Assembly: GCF_032854445.1 (NCBI RefSeq)
Contig: NC_088302.1
Span: forward strand, 48,452,046 to 48,516,045
Direction of reading: 5' to 3'
DNA: 64,000 nt
DNA from: Liolophura sinensis
Taxonomy: Eukaryota > Mollusca > Polyplacophora > Chitonida > Chitonidae
In this document: positions 33,493-46,888 of the stretch, piece after piece
Layout of the letters: each line of letters starts with the position of its first letter
Position numbering within the stretch: the first letter of the stretch is position 1
Program-made: the position numbers and the translations under genes
The notes under the pieces: model-generated
Seen by the model: only the letters and a program-made list of their open reading frames with translations
Databases searched by the model: none
What the model was told of the DNA's origin: nothing

Positions 33493-34633
33493 TTACCTAT
33501 AAAAATGTTTTACATATTATGTACAGGAGGCCACATGAAAAGTTAAATGTGTGGTAACACGTAAGGTTATTTATCAGCTGGGAGCTGGACTTGACCTCAC
33601 GATCTCTTAATTCAAGGATGTTATATGCATTGAGTCCAACGACTTAAAAAATTAATCCTTCTAAGTCATGATTGTGCTGAATATTCTTGATGTTAACAAC
33701 CAACTAGGTGAACACTTGAGGAGGAAATAAGGAACAAGATGTTGTACTCTTTACAACCACTCGAGTATGGTCACCTACCAATGCTTTCTTCTCTCAGAGC
33801 TTCCTTTGACGACCTTTTAGACATGACTCTATGTGTAGCATTTTGATTATGAAAGCGATCCTCAAATGTGGATGTGATTTTGATTACATTGTGTCTTTGC
33901 CACAATTGAGTTGTTTCCTGTTCTAAACAGAGCAAATCCATTCTGTCTTCGGTGGGGTTTCGTGATGTCTAAGCCTTTAGGTACTTATGTCTTTGACAGG
34001 CTAAACGAATTCAAACGAGACCGTTAAGTGTGATCGGTACAGATGAAGCTGTTGACCATTCGTAGTGGGCAGGTCATTTACATCAGGACTACCTGATCCT
34101 CAGCGAGAAAACATTGTCTGAACAGTCATTTACATTAAGGCGGAATCATGCTATCAAAAGCCACATCGAAAGAACAGTTAATGAGTGCGTTCGACCCGGC
34201 ACGCATTTCTGTCGTCAATCGCTCTTTATTGGTGGCAACAGTCCATCGAGACAGTGGCAATGGTATAAGATAATACCAAACACGACCATAACATTGGCCT
34301 CCGCCCTCCGGTGAAAGTTAACTGAAATGTGTGTTACACGATTTATCTTGGTAGACAACGTCGTCTATACCTGTTTCAAGGAGTTTTCTGGGTCTTCTTT
34401 TAAAGCCCATTTACGTCCCCAGCGCCTCAGATGAAGCCAGAAAAACGACCAAACTAGTCGTCGTTGAACTGCTTTCTGACCTAGCTGTACTTAACGAGAT
34501 TTAGACTTGCTGTGTAGTTGAGACTCGCATCCAAACTATCAACTTCCTATCAGTTGCTTTGCGGAACATTTAAGTAGTTAAGGAGAGCCTTTGGCAGCCC
34601 ACGGTTCAACTGCAAGTTAAAGCCAGGAGGTTT

Positions 34634-34706
34634 TGTAGTGGCAAAGAGCGGGGGAAACCCGCAGCAATCCGCAGGTTGCTGGTATACCCTCCAGCGGAGA
34701 GGAAAC
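34634..34706 (-). mobile_element. Internal SINE group A fragment between 13-bp direct repeats
   Basis: The + strand segment GGGGGAAACCCGCAGCAATC then CGCAGGTTGCTGG and AGCGGAGAGGAAAC is the reversed middle of group A. It is flanked by AGCCAGGAGGTTT at 34621-34633 and 34707-34719. The flanking repeat looks like a target-site duplication, but the insert lacks both the head and the A-rich tail. Confidence 0.6.
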
Positions 34707-35806
34707 AGCCAGGAGGTTTGATACGTGCGGTTTACAGCACACTCTGACTGTTATTCAGAACAGCTGAGATAAGGAAGTAATTATTACACGATATAAACCG
34801 ACTTCTCCAGTTTCTGTGTGTAACATTCTGTGAAGTACAATGCAAATAACTACGGAATACAAATTGGGATACAAATCTTCTACCCAGGTTTATACATACA
34901 AATAAAATATATCTTTAATTGTCCTTTAAACACGTTTAATTTAGGCGGCCACTAAACCTGTAGCTGGCGTTATTCTCCCTTTCCTGACACTCGCAGTGAA
35001 ATACATTTTATCTGCATGTTCTTTCCGGCAGGGTAAATTAGTTCCAGGTGCACAGAATCAAATAAAGGAGGCGTAGCGTGGACTTCTCCCTTAAGGTGAA
35101 GTCATATGCCAGGTGTCCTCACCCATTAACATTTACCAGTTTCTGTCATTTTGTTTAATGGTTACTGATGAAATATGGACACTGTGGTTCTCTGCATATT
35201 TCTGTATAACCCTGAAGCTGACACTAGATTCCAGATTCTGAAATGAAGCCGGGAAATTTGATATGAACTATATAATGATAACTGAAATATCGCCTGTTCA
35301 ACATTTAAACGATCGTCATTAAACTCCGGCACTCCGGTAACGTATATCGTTGTGAACTTTATTTTGTCAGTCGAATTCGTTTTGTCATTTTTCCGACAGC
35401 TTCTCATGTGATAAAATTTGTTCCAAAGGCCCCTTTACAATGACAAGTGTATCATATAGGCTCACTGAATCCTCTCAAGTAAGAGATTTTAGATTTGACT
35501 AAAAATAAAAATCATAGGGATTTTGGACTTGTCTGGCAGCAGTTTAGCTTGTCAAAATTAAAGCCAAGAAATAGGTAGCATAAACAAGAAATCCGAGATT
35601 TATTCTTCAGTACAGATCTCCAGCATTCAACTATTTACCCACAAAATAACACAAAAACGAGACAAAGAAGCATAAATTTATAGAATCTAAACTATATTGC
35701 TTCACTACGGCATAGATGTATGTATTCAGTTCAAATGCGCCAATTGGCTACCGTGTTAGCGGTATTTAAGTTTGCTGTTTATTACTTAAACTGTGCAAAT
35801 TTGTGT

Positions 35807-35854
35807 TAACATCTCTATCAATACATGATTTAACATCTCTATCAATACATGATT
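35807..35854. repeat. 24-bp tandem duplication
   Basis: TAACATCTCTATCAATACAT followed by GATT occurs twice in direct succession with no mismatch, a recent local duplication. Confidence 0.9.
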
Positions 35855-36294
35855 TGATGGAAGAAAAATCTTTGCAATCAGTTGATCAATGTATTTTTGT
35901 TGTACGAAAGTCATGCAGAACAACATTACATTGCATTTGATTAATATTTTCAGATGATGAATTTCATTCTTGTACTGAACTGTTATATTATTTGCGTTTG
36001 AACAATTTGCCTGACATTTCTCCAGTGTTTAGAATATGCTTGTCAATGATTGATTAGCCATCTTCGGTAAAACACGAAGAATTCCCTAGGTATTTATCCA
36101 TTAAACGCCGAATGCCTAAACAGTTAGAAAACAATAAACAGGTTTCTGGTAAAAAGGGTAGCAGTTAAAATAAGGCTGAAAGCGCTAATGTAAATTATTA
36201 AAAAATCATGTATGCGGAAGGAGTTTGGATAATTTTTCGGCAAGTATCTTTTTTCGCAATGTTCTTTCACCGTCGAAAGGCATTTGCTCGACAG

Positions 36295-36363
36295 AAAGCT
36301 GTAGGCGTTGTGGATATCTTTGAATGTTCTTTGGCCTTCCCCGGAAAAGACCGCACGTTAAAC
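36295..36363 (+). CDS. Weak candidate exon, + strand
   Basis: The borders are CATTTGCTCGACAG and AAC before GTAAGTGG. The only open frame is phase 0 at both ends, 23 codons: KAVGVVDIFECSL then AFPGKDRTLN. Phase 0 does not fit insertion between CARP exons 1 and 2, which are phase 1. If real it would belong to a nested transcript. It is too short to exclude chance. Confidence 0.2.
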
Positions 36364-37313
36364 GTAAGTGGAAGATGCGGGGTTTCCTGAGACGCCCATG
36401 CTTTCAGAGCTTCCGACACAAGCTGGTCATAAAGTGTAAATGCGATATTCAGCGAGTGACAGTTAACGCTGCCTATCAATTCAATGAGGTTAGACTCTCA
36501 AAACCTCAGGGCATAGGCCTATACAGTGGAGATTTCAAGCATTTCATCAGTAGATGCTCAATATATAAGCAAGAGTACAGCATGGAGAGTAAACTCAAAG
36601 CAGCGACTCCAGCATGATAGGTGGCGAATGGTCACATCCGGCCTCTCGTCAATTTACCCCTGTGATGGTTTTATTTTAACTGCTCTTATGTACGTAAAAC
36701 CCCTAACATACATACATACATAATACTGTATATACATTGGATGAAGCAGAATTAAATAAATAAGTTCGCATATCATAATATTTTTGTATTGGTCCGTCCT
36801 TTTTAAAACTCTTTACCTTTTCTTCCTTGGTAATGATGTATGTCATTTGATGATCTTTCACATTTTGGCCAAAACGAAACCACATTGTTACCTTCCCATT
36901 TGTTGGATGTCTCATTCCTAAAATACATAGTATCTCTTAATAACACTGGCGTCTTGAACACCAATCAAACGTTCTACGAGTTTCTCATTCGCTGTATCGA
37001 ATTGATTTCTACAGACAAGATCACAGGGCCATGAGGTCAAGAGAGATGAGTTGCACTCTGTTAGTATCCGGATAGCTTTCATGGATTTTGAACGAGACAA
37101 GATGGCAGGCGGTGAATTCATTCTTAGAATTTCAGAGAGACAAAACGCCGAAATGGTCACAAGCCCCCAAATTATTCCATCCACTATTTGTGCAGCCCAT
37201 TAACAATGCTCTCCATCACATCAGTCTGATTTCCACCTCAGATAGAAACTTTTTGATGTCATCTTGCAGACGAGGCAATGAATGACATTCTCTATTCTGG
37301 TGATATTGTCCAG

Positions 37314-37517
37314 ATATTTGGAATTGGGATTTAACGACACGGATCCACGCTCGTTTGATCGTCTCCACGAAAAACGGCGCAATAAAGACTGCCCAAACGA
37401 TCCAGGCTGGACTGCAGGTGACTGGGTGTCAGTTTTACAGGGGGCAACAACTGGAGACTCTAAGATCAATACCGTGGATTTTAGACACAGACTGCACACA
37501 ATCCTCGCGACGGTTAG
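37314..37517 (+). CDS. Candidate exon, 67 codons, unrecognised
   Basis: The acceptor TATTCTGGTGATATTGTCCAG precedes a 204-base segment, phase 2 at both ends, that closes at GTTAG before GTAGCT. The peptide has a balanced, soluble-protein composition. It starts YLELGFNDTDPRSFDRLHEK and includes CPNDPGWTAGDWVSVLQG and SKINTVDFRHRLHTILATV. The opposite strand is also open for 181 codons (37221-37766), but that reading is serine/leucine-rich and less protein-like. Its phase does not fit between CARP exons 1 and 2, so a nested gene would be needed. I recognise no family. Confidence 0.33.
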
Positions 37518-38146
37518 GTAGCTGAGTGGAGGGGTTAGGGGGTGGGGAAGGGATGAGAGATTATGCATTAACACATTGATGCTTAATAACTGTGCACCTG
37601 TAAACAGTAACCAGGCAAAGGTAGCAACTAAACTAGAACTGTTATTGATTAAATTGGTGCTTGATTGTAAATCCCATGTATAACTGACACTCAACAATAC
37701 GGTATTGTGTGAAGGCGATTTAGAGACAGATATTGTATGAGGTACAGCTCGCATACAACGATCCACGGGATACTGTGATCTTTCGAGAAAGCCTTAAGCC
37801 GATCATCATGTGCTTCTGAATTAATGTATACGTGAAAATACACGAAATAGAAAGGAAGGGGGAAGAACCGGATGAATTCACTCTATGCTGGCTGTAAAAG
37901 AGCAATGGCTATGTCCAAGTGACTCGGTGTGAACCCTATCCGTTATTGTATAGCGGTGCATATTTCTCATAGTATATTAAACCATATTGGCTACATTGCT
38001 CAATGAAAACACGCAATTGTTATGACATAAACGTGTTAACGTCTTCTAACGTATTCTATAATTTCCCTTACATTATATTAGCCCCCTAATCGTATTCCAT
38101 GTCCCGATCAATTGCCCGTTTACAACAAAATCATATTGCATCTGCT

Positions 38147-38181
38147 ACGGACGGACGGACGGATGGATGGATGGATGGATG
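38147..38181. repeat. Microsatellite (ACGG)n(ATGG)n
   Basis: Four ACGG-type tetramers pass directly into about five ATGG tetramers. Confidence 0.92.
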
Positions 38182-41100
38182 AAATGAAGTGTGGTTTTGT
38201 ATTTGAACCAGATCCTACAAACCCTCTAACTGCCATCCAGCGGGGGAAAAAGCGTAAGGGGAGATAATACAGATGGGTTTATAACAAAATTAGTCTGAGA
38301 ATAACGTACGGCTATTGAATGTTTGAATAAGCGAGTGGATATTTCTTATGGCATCTATTGATATTTGGCCATGTCGTTTAGAATTCGCTGGCGTAAACTC
38401 CCGTTTTCATTTGCCGGAATAATTCTAACGTCAATAGTAATTACATTGCCAAAACCCTAGATCATTCGTCTGCTTTAGAAACGAGAAAATAAATAAGAGG
38501 CTGAACACGAAAAAAATGTTCCCAAAAGCTGCTGAATCACCAAGCTTGGGGGCCAGGTAGCTTAGGACTAAACTGTTGATTTAAACTATTTCAGAAGCTT
38601 TGCAATCCCTGTACTTTGCCTCTAAAACAGAAGATTTTTTCATTTGTCCACACATTAGAAAGGTCAAATAATTACTGTATAGAACCCATGGTGCCACACA
38701 GTGTGCAAATTTATAGTTATATCTTTTTTGTTTTAATACAGCTTTATTCACTTTCTAGATAATTGAATTAAGTTATATGTGCCTTTTGGACATGAATCCT
38801 CTCTGCTCCCACACAAAACTGTACACATAATACATAACGTTGTAATCCTCGTGTCCATTAAGGTTACACTAACGACTCTTAGAGATTTGATATGCCTTAA
38901 TCAGTGACGCCAAACAGATCACTGATGGTTGTAATATGGGACAACAGATGTAATTTGGTTTGTAATAGACATATTAAGGTACTTCCACCTTTGAAGCTAT
39001 CAACATCAAACCAATGATTCACCAGACAAACGGTGTAACATTTCACCCCCAAATGACAAAATAGGGCGTAAAACCGGGCTTGTTGTCTGTCACTAAATAC
39101 AAATGGTTAACAAAGCGGAAGAAGATCACAAGTTCTAGCATAGTAAGTTTTGCCTCCGGGAAATTTATGGCTTTGAAGACGCATTAAGAATGAAAATAAG
39201 TGGCAATTAAGAATTGGGAACTGTCCGTATCTGTTTGTCTATACTCGGATGTTGAAGTAAAGTGTACGCCACAACGGATATGTGGCCATACATAATCATC
39301 AATATCAAAGGCAGGCTCCTTCAGGAAAAAGAATATCATTTTGCCCGTAACTCCAAGTCATTCAACTCTCTCAGGACTTCCGCTTGCAGTCAAAATGCTA
39401 TTTTTTTCAATTAAAACGCCATGGCTCTTTAGCCTCTGGATTGTTGGCAGGAAACAGGAAACATGGTACGTTTTCCGCATCGCAAGTCAGATGCAGGTTT
39501 TCACGTCTTACAGTATCGACTGACATCGAACCATTGGCTTCGGGCCTCTAATGGCACTACGTGAACCGTGTTCTAATGTTCTGTCTATTTTTCCGGGGTG
39601 AAGACAGCGCTTTCCGTGCCTTAGGGAGAACGACTTTCCTGTGAATTATTCCGAACCAAGACAAGCTTCGTGGATTTCGTGAGAGATCGTTTGACTTTTG
39701 CCTTGAAGCTTGAGTATTTCATGGTCTAACCAGCCCCTCCCCACCCAGAGATACAAAAAGTATCAATTTACCAAATGTGTTTAGGGAAATCGGATGATTT
39801 TGGTATACGGAGAGTTTTAAAATCTATCAAACTTTTATCACAAGGTTTGACCCTGGGGTAAACATTTCCAGCACAAACAGAAAGACAATTTCATTTCTTA
39901 ACCGATTTCCTTGCCGTATAAAGGAAACTAGAAATTGGATTCAAGGTCTGCACGAATAACGATCAACGCTGCAAAAGATTGGTGCTAAAGATTTGTTGAA
40001 AAACGTCTGTTTGGTAATGACTAAAGATTGACATCGCGCCATAAGCATGTAAATAGTTCAGCCATATGCCAACTATCAGCCATTTGAAATTAAATAAAAC
40101 ACTTTCACTTCAAATAGCAATGTCTATGTAAAAATTCTAAATTGATAGAGGAGTAATTTTTTCAAGGCAGTGTTCTGCATTCAAGAGGTCCATGTGCACA
40201 GGTGTGGGTGTCGTGTGAGTGACATGCAAAAATAAATAGCCATTTCAGGGATTCGATTTCAACACTTCATGCAGATTTTACGAATTCAACCCCGCTGTCT
40301 GTTGGGAGCCTTGTACAGACAAACGTGCCAGTGTTAAACAGAGATGACCCTTCAAACAACATGTGTTGTGTTACGCACGTTGACCTCCCTGAAAAACCGT
40401 CTTCCTGTTTATTTGTGCAAAGAAAGGATTTTAACTTATTTGCGTCTTAGATTTGTTTTCATGATTCATATACTGGTGAAATATCGGGATTTCGTAACGG
40501 GGCACGAAATACATCTGTGCCGTTTTTTCCTCTTTTTCATCATTTTGGGAGGTTGTGGGTGAGATGGGGGAGGGAGGGGGGACGGGGGCTTAGTGCAGTT
40601 GGAGGTTTGCAGGTTCAACACCTTCGTCTTGGAACAGCTTTATCTTGTTTTGTACCTCACTTAACAAGGTATTCTTTGGCTTGGCGTAGCGCCTATTAGA
40701 GGCGCAAATTATAGGGAATACATACTTGCCTATAGTAATCAAGTGCTACGTTTTGGTTAGGGTTGTACATGAGGACAATTGTTAGGTATCTGTCAAATAT
40801 CACTCTACTAGGTATTTTCCATCCAGAAGCTCTTCCTATATGTGTGAAATACTCTTTTAGGCTTAATGCTTCACCAAATTAAATGAATGAGGTGAAAGTT
40901 ATAAAAATATAGATAAATAAGTCGTCGTTATTATTCATCCAAATTCTGAGTTGTGTGCATTTACACATTATTGCTCGAGTGTTATACAGTGGCAATATTC
41001 TCATGCAGTAAACATATTAAATTACTTCGTTTATGCGAATAATACCACGGCTGGGTCAGAGAGGAGATCGACATTCATAGCACAATATCTTGGGTTAACA

Positions 41101-41714
41101 ACTCAGATTGTTCAGTGCAAATCCGAGATGCCGGTTTGCTATGACGTAATATTGTTTGCTAAAAACGAGAGAAATGCACTATATACCGAGGTGAAAGTGT
41201 GTACATTGCTAGTAAACATGCATTAAGATAACATAAACCGTTTGACAGAACCTTGATAGCACAGTTGTGATGCGGAGTCTCTAAATCGATAAGTTTTCTT
41301 GGTTACCTGTCAGCCGTAAAACATGTTTTTAATTTGCACAACCCACTGTATCCATCTTCATTTGTTACCAGTGTTGAGAAGGCATGGGGAAATAGTACCC
41401 TCGTCGATTGCCCGAACCTGATAAAAGCCCGGTGACCCACAGGACTGTGGCTTATACTGAAACGTGGTGATGAGACTTACGTCTATCGACCGAGACCTCA
41501 TCGGGTGTTTAGTGCAGTCGTAACTATCTGTTAAAGGTGGTATATGATCACAACCTTTTGAGATAAATGAGAAGGTGCCAGCTTTACTAGCCTGCGGCCA
41601 AAGAGATATTCACAGCTGCCAACCTGAATGCGCTCCCTACTGTATCACGCAATCGAAAGCCTATGTCTCCATCGGTCAACATCTGGAACAATAGCCTATA
41701 TAAAACTAAAAGGT

Positions 41715-41957
41715 GGGCCCGGTTGTTCAAAACTGTTTTAGACCTCATATCAAATTTAACTTTAAACTAAACCTTCGATTTTGCATTTTGTCCAAAAATA
41801 ATTATGTAACAGTATAGTAAATATGAACTAAATCTGCTGCTGTCATAACTTGACTTTGGAGAACTACATTGGCTGCTGAGTTCGGCTAAAATTTTGAATA
41901 TAAAATATGATATATATAATATCGATATTAGCTAATACACTTTTGAACAACTAGGCC
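41715..41957. mobile_element. MITE with GGGCCCGGTTGTTCAA ends, about 243 bp
   Basis: The left end GGGCCCGGTTGTTCAAAACT and the reverse complement of the right end, GGCCTAGTTGTTCAAAAGTG, are inverted repeats. They are of the same family as the element at 19641-19775. The interior is AT-rich, with no open frame. A group A SINE begins about 54 bases further on. Confidence 0.78.
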
Positions 41958-42010
41958 TTGGAAGACTGAAGAAAACGTCTTTTTTTGTCTTTGTGACGTT
42001 ACAGTCATTT

Positions 42011-42280
42011 TGGGGGCCTCCGTGGCTCAGTTGGTTAGCGCGCTAGCGCAGTGTAATGACCCAGGAGCCTCTCACCAATGCGGTCGCTGGGAATTCAAGT
42101 CCAGCTCATGTTGGCTTCCTCTCCGGCCGTACGTGAGAAGGTCTTGCAGCAACCTGCGGATGGTCGTGGGTTTCTGACTCTGCCCGGTTTTCTGCCACCA
42201 TAATGCTGGCCGCCGTAGTATAAGTGAAATATTCTTGAGCACGGCGTAAAACACCAATCAAATAAATAAATAAATCAAAC
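42011..42280 (+). mobile_element. SINE, group A, near full length, with target-site duplication
   Basis: Head GGGGCCTCCGTGGCTCAG with A-box-like TGGCTCAGTTGGTTAGCG, body CAACCTGCGGATGGTCGTGG, tail GCACGGCGTAAAACACCAAT and (AAAT)n end. ACAGTCATTT at 42001-42010 and 42281-42290 is the target-site duplication. A small deletion shortens the CGGGCTCTGCCC region compared with the copy at 12367. Confidence 0.93.
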
Positions 42281-42311
42281 ACAGTCATTTAGGTACTTCA
42301 TTAAGCTGAGG

Positions 42312-42616
42312 GCCCAGGGTCTATCCTGGGTCGGGTCACAACTAAGACCTTAAAAGAGGAACTTGTAACTTACTAGCTTGGCGTTAATCATGAAGGGGAT
42401 AATGCAACGACTGATTGGCCCGTGTCAGTAAAATGGGTCGGGAGGTTCAGCTTACTTGCCTTTGGTAAGTCGTCTGAGTGAAGCAGCACTAGGCAAAAGA
42501 GCGGTGGAAATCCGTCCTGCAACAAGGAGGCACGTTACATGCACTCTAAGGATTCCTTCGTCGTCATATGACTTAAAATTGTTAAGTACGACGTTAAGCC
42601 CCAAGCACTCAGTCAC
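42312..42616 (+). mobile_element. SINE, group B, about 305 bp, with 14-bp target-site duplication
   Basis: TCATTAAGCTGAGG occurs at 42298-42311 and 42617-42630 with no mismatch and frames the element. The body includes GTCGGGTCACAACTAAGACC, GCTTGGCGTTAATCATGAAG, CCGTCCTGCAACAAGGAGGC and ACGTTACATGCACTCTAAGG. It ends in TTGTTAAGTACGACGTTAAG and CCCCAAGCACTCAGTCAC. No clear tRNA promoter boxes were recognised at the 5' end, so the class is given on size, tail and duplication. It inserted about 30 bases downstream of a group A copy. Confidence 0.9.
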
Positions 42617-45081
42617 TCATTAAGCTGAGGTACGTTACGTGTTACTGATGTAGATATATGCCACATTATACGTTTTAAAACAATTTCGACTTTTTAAAGA
42701 TTGACTGATTCTTGGTTTTTACTTGTGATTATATGGTCACATCATATTCCACAAAACGTGATGTACAATGATAACGCAAATCAACGTCACATTCACAAAA
42801 TAATACCCAACATTCATGACATAATTGCCAGTTTGAAAGATCTCACGGTAATATACAATCATCACGGATGTGTATTCTACTACAGTTATGTCCCTCCGTG
42901 TGGTCTCTGAGGATTTTGTTTGTAAACAGCCGGATTATACCTTGCTTCATTATCGACAAAAACATTCAGCAATTTAATCAACTGAGCATGCGTGTAAATT
43001 GTTTTCTCTACAAGTGATGTTCAACTCATACTCTGTACTCGCTGATAATTAACACCTACGTGATATCCGGGCATGCTCTGTATAACATGAAAGCTTGGGT
43101 CAAATGGGCAAAATTATCAGATTTATATATACTTAATGTCAAAATGTCATAAAGTTGATGTTTTATATGAACTTGCTTATTTACGAGTGACCACATCTTA
43201 TACTTTAACACGGAAACTGGACAGCGGGAGAAGATACTCAGGGTCACTGAAAGGCATTGATCTTAATTATGTTAAAGGATTCCGGAACCATCTGGGTTTG
43301 AATGGTGCTTACGACTTGAAAGAAAGAGAAAGAAAATGTCCGGTTTACATCTATATCGTTTCATCTCATCGCTTGATAGCTACGCTCAAATTATGATCAA
43401 CAGACAACAGTCACTAGAGCATTTGATTGGTGGGTGCTTTTATTAGGATGTAACTATAGTCGCTCTCAAAAATCATTAGACAAGAACTTTAAAAGCACAT
43501 ATATGGTTTGTGGCATTAACAGACCCGGCATGCAATTAGGGGTTTTGATTCAATAGCATTCTCCATCTACATGTTATCGCAATGTGTTTTGTTGCTAAGT
43601 GACTAAGAATTTTGTTCCGAGTAGAGAATGTGCTAACGGCAATTTTCTTTGCGCACCAGTAAGCAATCTGCGAAAGGGTGTAGACACTAAGTAATACAGC
43701 CGGTATTATTCCGTTCTACCGCCTACATTCCCTGCAAATTAAGCCTTAAGCGACAGAAAACAACAAGGCTGGTACACTCGTTAATAAGGGTATTAATATT
43801 TTCATTTCCGCTTCCTGATTTTCTCCTCTGCTTTTCTTCCCTCATTTTTCTTCGGTGGGAAACATACGGCCACAGTTCGCCCACGTGGTGTGGTCAGATC
43901 CGGGTAATGATCGGTGATTTGCAACGCCAGGGGCGCGTGGAAAGTTGCTCACCGCTCCTTTTGGGGCACATGCAGACTTGTATTTTGTGTTAACACTGAG
44001 TTTCCTAGTTTTGCTTCCGCACAGACTTTTGTCCCAGTTTTAATAAAAAACACAGCAATAATCAGCCAGGGAGCTGGCATTTGCGTTGACGTGTCAGTGA
44101 AAAGCCTCTCCTACATAAAATCATCTCTGGACTTTCGCCCATGCGCATGTCTCCAACAAACGCTTGTCGTTTTTAAATATTCACCTAGCAAGCGAAGGGT
44201 TGCACTAAATGAGGTTAAAGTCAATATATGTTCATAGAATTTTCCGTTTCACGCAAAAAGTTCATCATGTTTTTGCTGAAACATTGGATATAGGTGAAAA
44301 ATTATATCCTTGGCCAGGAGATGGGATGATTTCTTGAACTTGCTTCCTTTCCTTGGATAGGTTTTCTCCTACTGAGTGATACCGATTGATCATATCCATT
44401 GTTAATACGGGTTGTTTGCTATTTCAGACCACCGCGACACTCGACTCTACTGATTACTATACCTAACGACTGGATTACCTACTACCTCGCAACAACTGTC
44501 ATTAAACGCATATGTTTGCCCTTGGCAGGTTGTAAGCCACGTGATTACAGTCTCCTACGTGATGGATAAGTTTGGGAAAAACTTTGCGAAGACATAGAAA
44601 TAACATGTCACTGACCGTCCGTGATCGCTTTTAATGGCTTATGATATTGACATAACCGCATCACGAACACGAATAAAAACGGACGGAAAGCTCAACGAAG
44701 ATTTAAGCCCCGGCTTACCATACAATTTTATTTTCAAATTAATCTCTATTATATTGAACTCCCGGCTGGTTTCCGATAGTGATTAACGTCATTGTGACTC
44801 GAATTTTTTGTCGCAGCTATATTGTTGAATGACATTTCCGTAATGAGGTATGTCTGAATACTACAATCACAGTCTATAGTATGAATCATTCTGACAGATT
44901 TGTCCTGCCATGACGATTTTGCCGTCATGCTGTTTCCCATGTCTAAAACACTCTCTTAAAAGTTTACGGAAGAAGTTTCCACTCTGAGTGACGTCATGGG
45001 GCTCTACATAAAGTTCACGCAAAAAAGTATACCTAACTAAGTCATACACTGGCAAACTCTGACAAACCCATACTATTAATA

Positions 45082-45166
45082 ACATGTTGGTTACATGAAC
45101 TACATGTTGGTTACATGAACTACATGTTGGTTACATGAGCTACATGTTGGTTACCCGAACTACGTG
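45082..45166. repeat. 20-bp tandem repeat, four copies
   Basis: ACATGTTGGTTACATGAACT repeats four times, the last copy with TTACCCGAAC. The following 250 bases contain scattered GTTAC and GGTAAC motifs but no regular unit. Confidence 0.9.
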
Positions 45167-46208
45167 GTATTGGAAGGAATGGTAACCGCACAGTACCAGT
45201 TAGTTTCTCAGACTGTCACACATTAGTAACTGGGCGGTCACAGCCATGTTTTACCATCAAGCTCGAAACAAAGCTGTTACTGGTACCATTTGGGAAAAAA
45301 TCAGTTACCAACTGTAAAATGTTGGTATCATTAAACCAAGAACTCTTTAGTGGCCAATTGCTAGATCTTGATAATTTATTAGTGCAAAAAAGTGATTGGT
45401 TATCAACTAACATGTCCTAAGCTGTAACTGAGCAGTACAAAGCCGCAGCCGGTTAGGACTACAGGGAAAGGTTCAGTTTGGTAACAACCTGTGAAAGTTT
45501 GCCTGTTTAGTAATACGAGACTACGATGTGACAATCAGAGGAGAAAAAACATTGTTTTAATTGATGGAATAAAACAAGTTACTCTTCTCTTGAGTTTAAT
45601 CAGGACCAAGAATCCTTCATAAACCCTCCCGTCAACCAATCGTCCATGATCAACACCCCACGGTTTAAGGAACCTAGAAGTAAATTTCAAAGCCAATTTA
45701 TCATCAGTTGTTTTAGTGTTAAGACATTTAATGGGTTTTGGGTAAGGTGTCTAAAAAGTAGCAGATACTTGGGTAACCAGTTTTCTCCAGAAACACGAAG
45801 GTGTCATCTTCACTTACGACGCACTATCAACAAATAATGGTTTTTGTCTACGATTTTGGCACCACATTCAGTTTTTCTCTTGCTTTACAGGCCAGCATTA
45901 GCCATAAAATAATAAAAAAGCACGATAATTTGTTGTGGTGTACCTTGTTATTTTCCCCAAATTGTTTACAGATTACGTAAATCCCAAGACGCTTCTTCCC
46001 TTAAAAGCGAATGGCCGAGGGAATTACGTACTTTGCTTCGTCTATCGGCTTTTTAGTCTCCACTAACGACAGGTTTTGCACACATCCATGAAAGAAGAAA
46101 GAAGAATGACAGAGAATGTCTTGACACTCACGCAAGCCAGCGATGCAATAGACGCCTCCTCGAAGAAAGACTTGCAATGATACTTAAGTTTAAATTAGTC
46201 TGGACTAC

Positions 46209-46264
46209 TGCAGTGGATAGGTAAGAGCTTTTGACCAATGATCGGGAACCTGGGTTCAATCCTA
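46209..46264 (+). mobile_element. Possible tRNA-like SINE remnant
   Basis: CAGTGGATAGGTAAGAGCTT then TTGACCAATGATCGGGAACC and TGGGTTCAATCC resembles the D-arm to T-arm half of a tRNA, with a B-box-like GGGTTCAATCC. No acceptor stem is evident. Probably an old SINE head. Confidence 0.35.
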
Positions 46265-46888
46265 AATTGAGTTATTTTGACTTTCTTAGCGTCCAGTGTA
46301 GGCAATAAAAATTCCACGAACGTGTAGGGATGGTGTCCATATGGGGTGATTTTGCGTGAACTCATGTCTCCGGTGTAACTGTGCTTATTACGTGTGACAG
46401 TAAATGCGTCAACATTGAAACCGGCCTTCTACAACGAGACACCGCGGTATTATCCCCGAACTAATATTGAAAACAACCTTCAAACTCAATCAGTCAAAGA
46501 ATCTGTCAACCAATCAGTGAATTAGTCAACCGATAAATCGATCAGTGGACTCACACTCTCATAGGTAAAAAGCACCTGATTAATTCTTCATCATGACGAA
46601 AATGTTTTGTCATAAACGAATGAGTGAATTTATGGCCAAACGCCAGTATTGTAAACGATAGCAAGAAAACTAAATGAAGCTAGGGGATTAGCATAAGTTA
46701 GAAACTCTGTTGTAGGGTACGGAGAATTTTCCACAAGCCACAAAATATACTTTCTAGTGCCCTTGCCAGAAATATCCGGTGGTAGCAAATGGGAGACGTG
46801 ATTTGTAGCAAGATGTTTAGCCCGTATCTTCCACAGCCAGTGAGTGAGCAATTCAAAGTATATTACCATTAGATGTTTGTAAGTGTGT

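Noticed and set aside
37221-37766. 181-codon minus-strand frame
   Set aside because: Serine- and leucine-rich with no motif or domain. It overlaps a more protein-like + reading and is probably an antisense shadow or chance.
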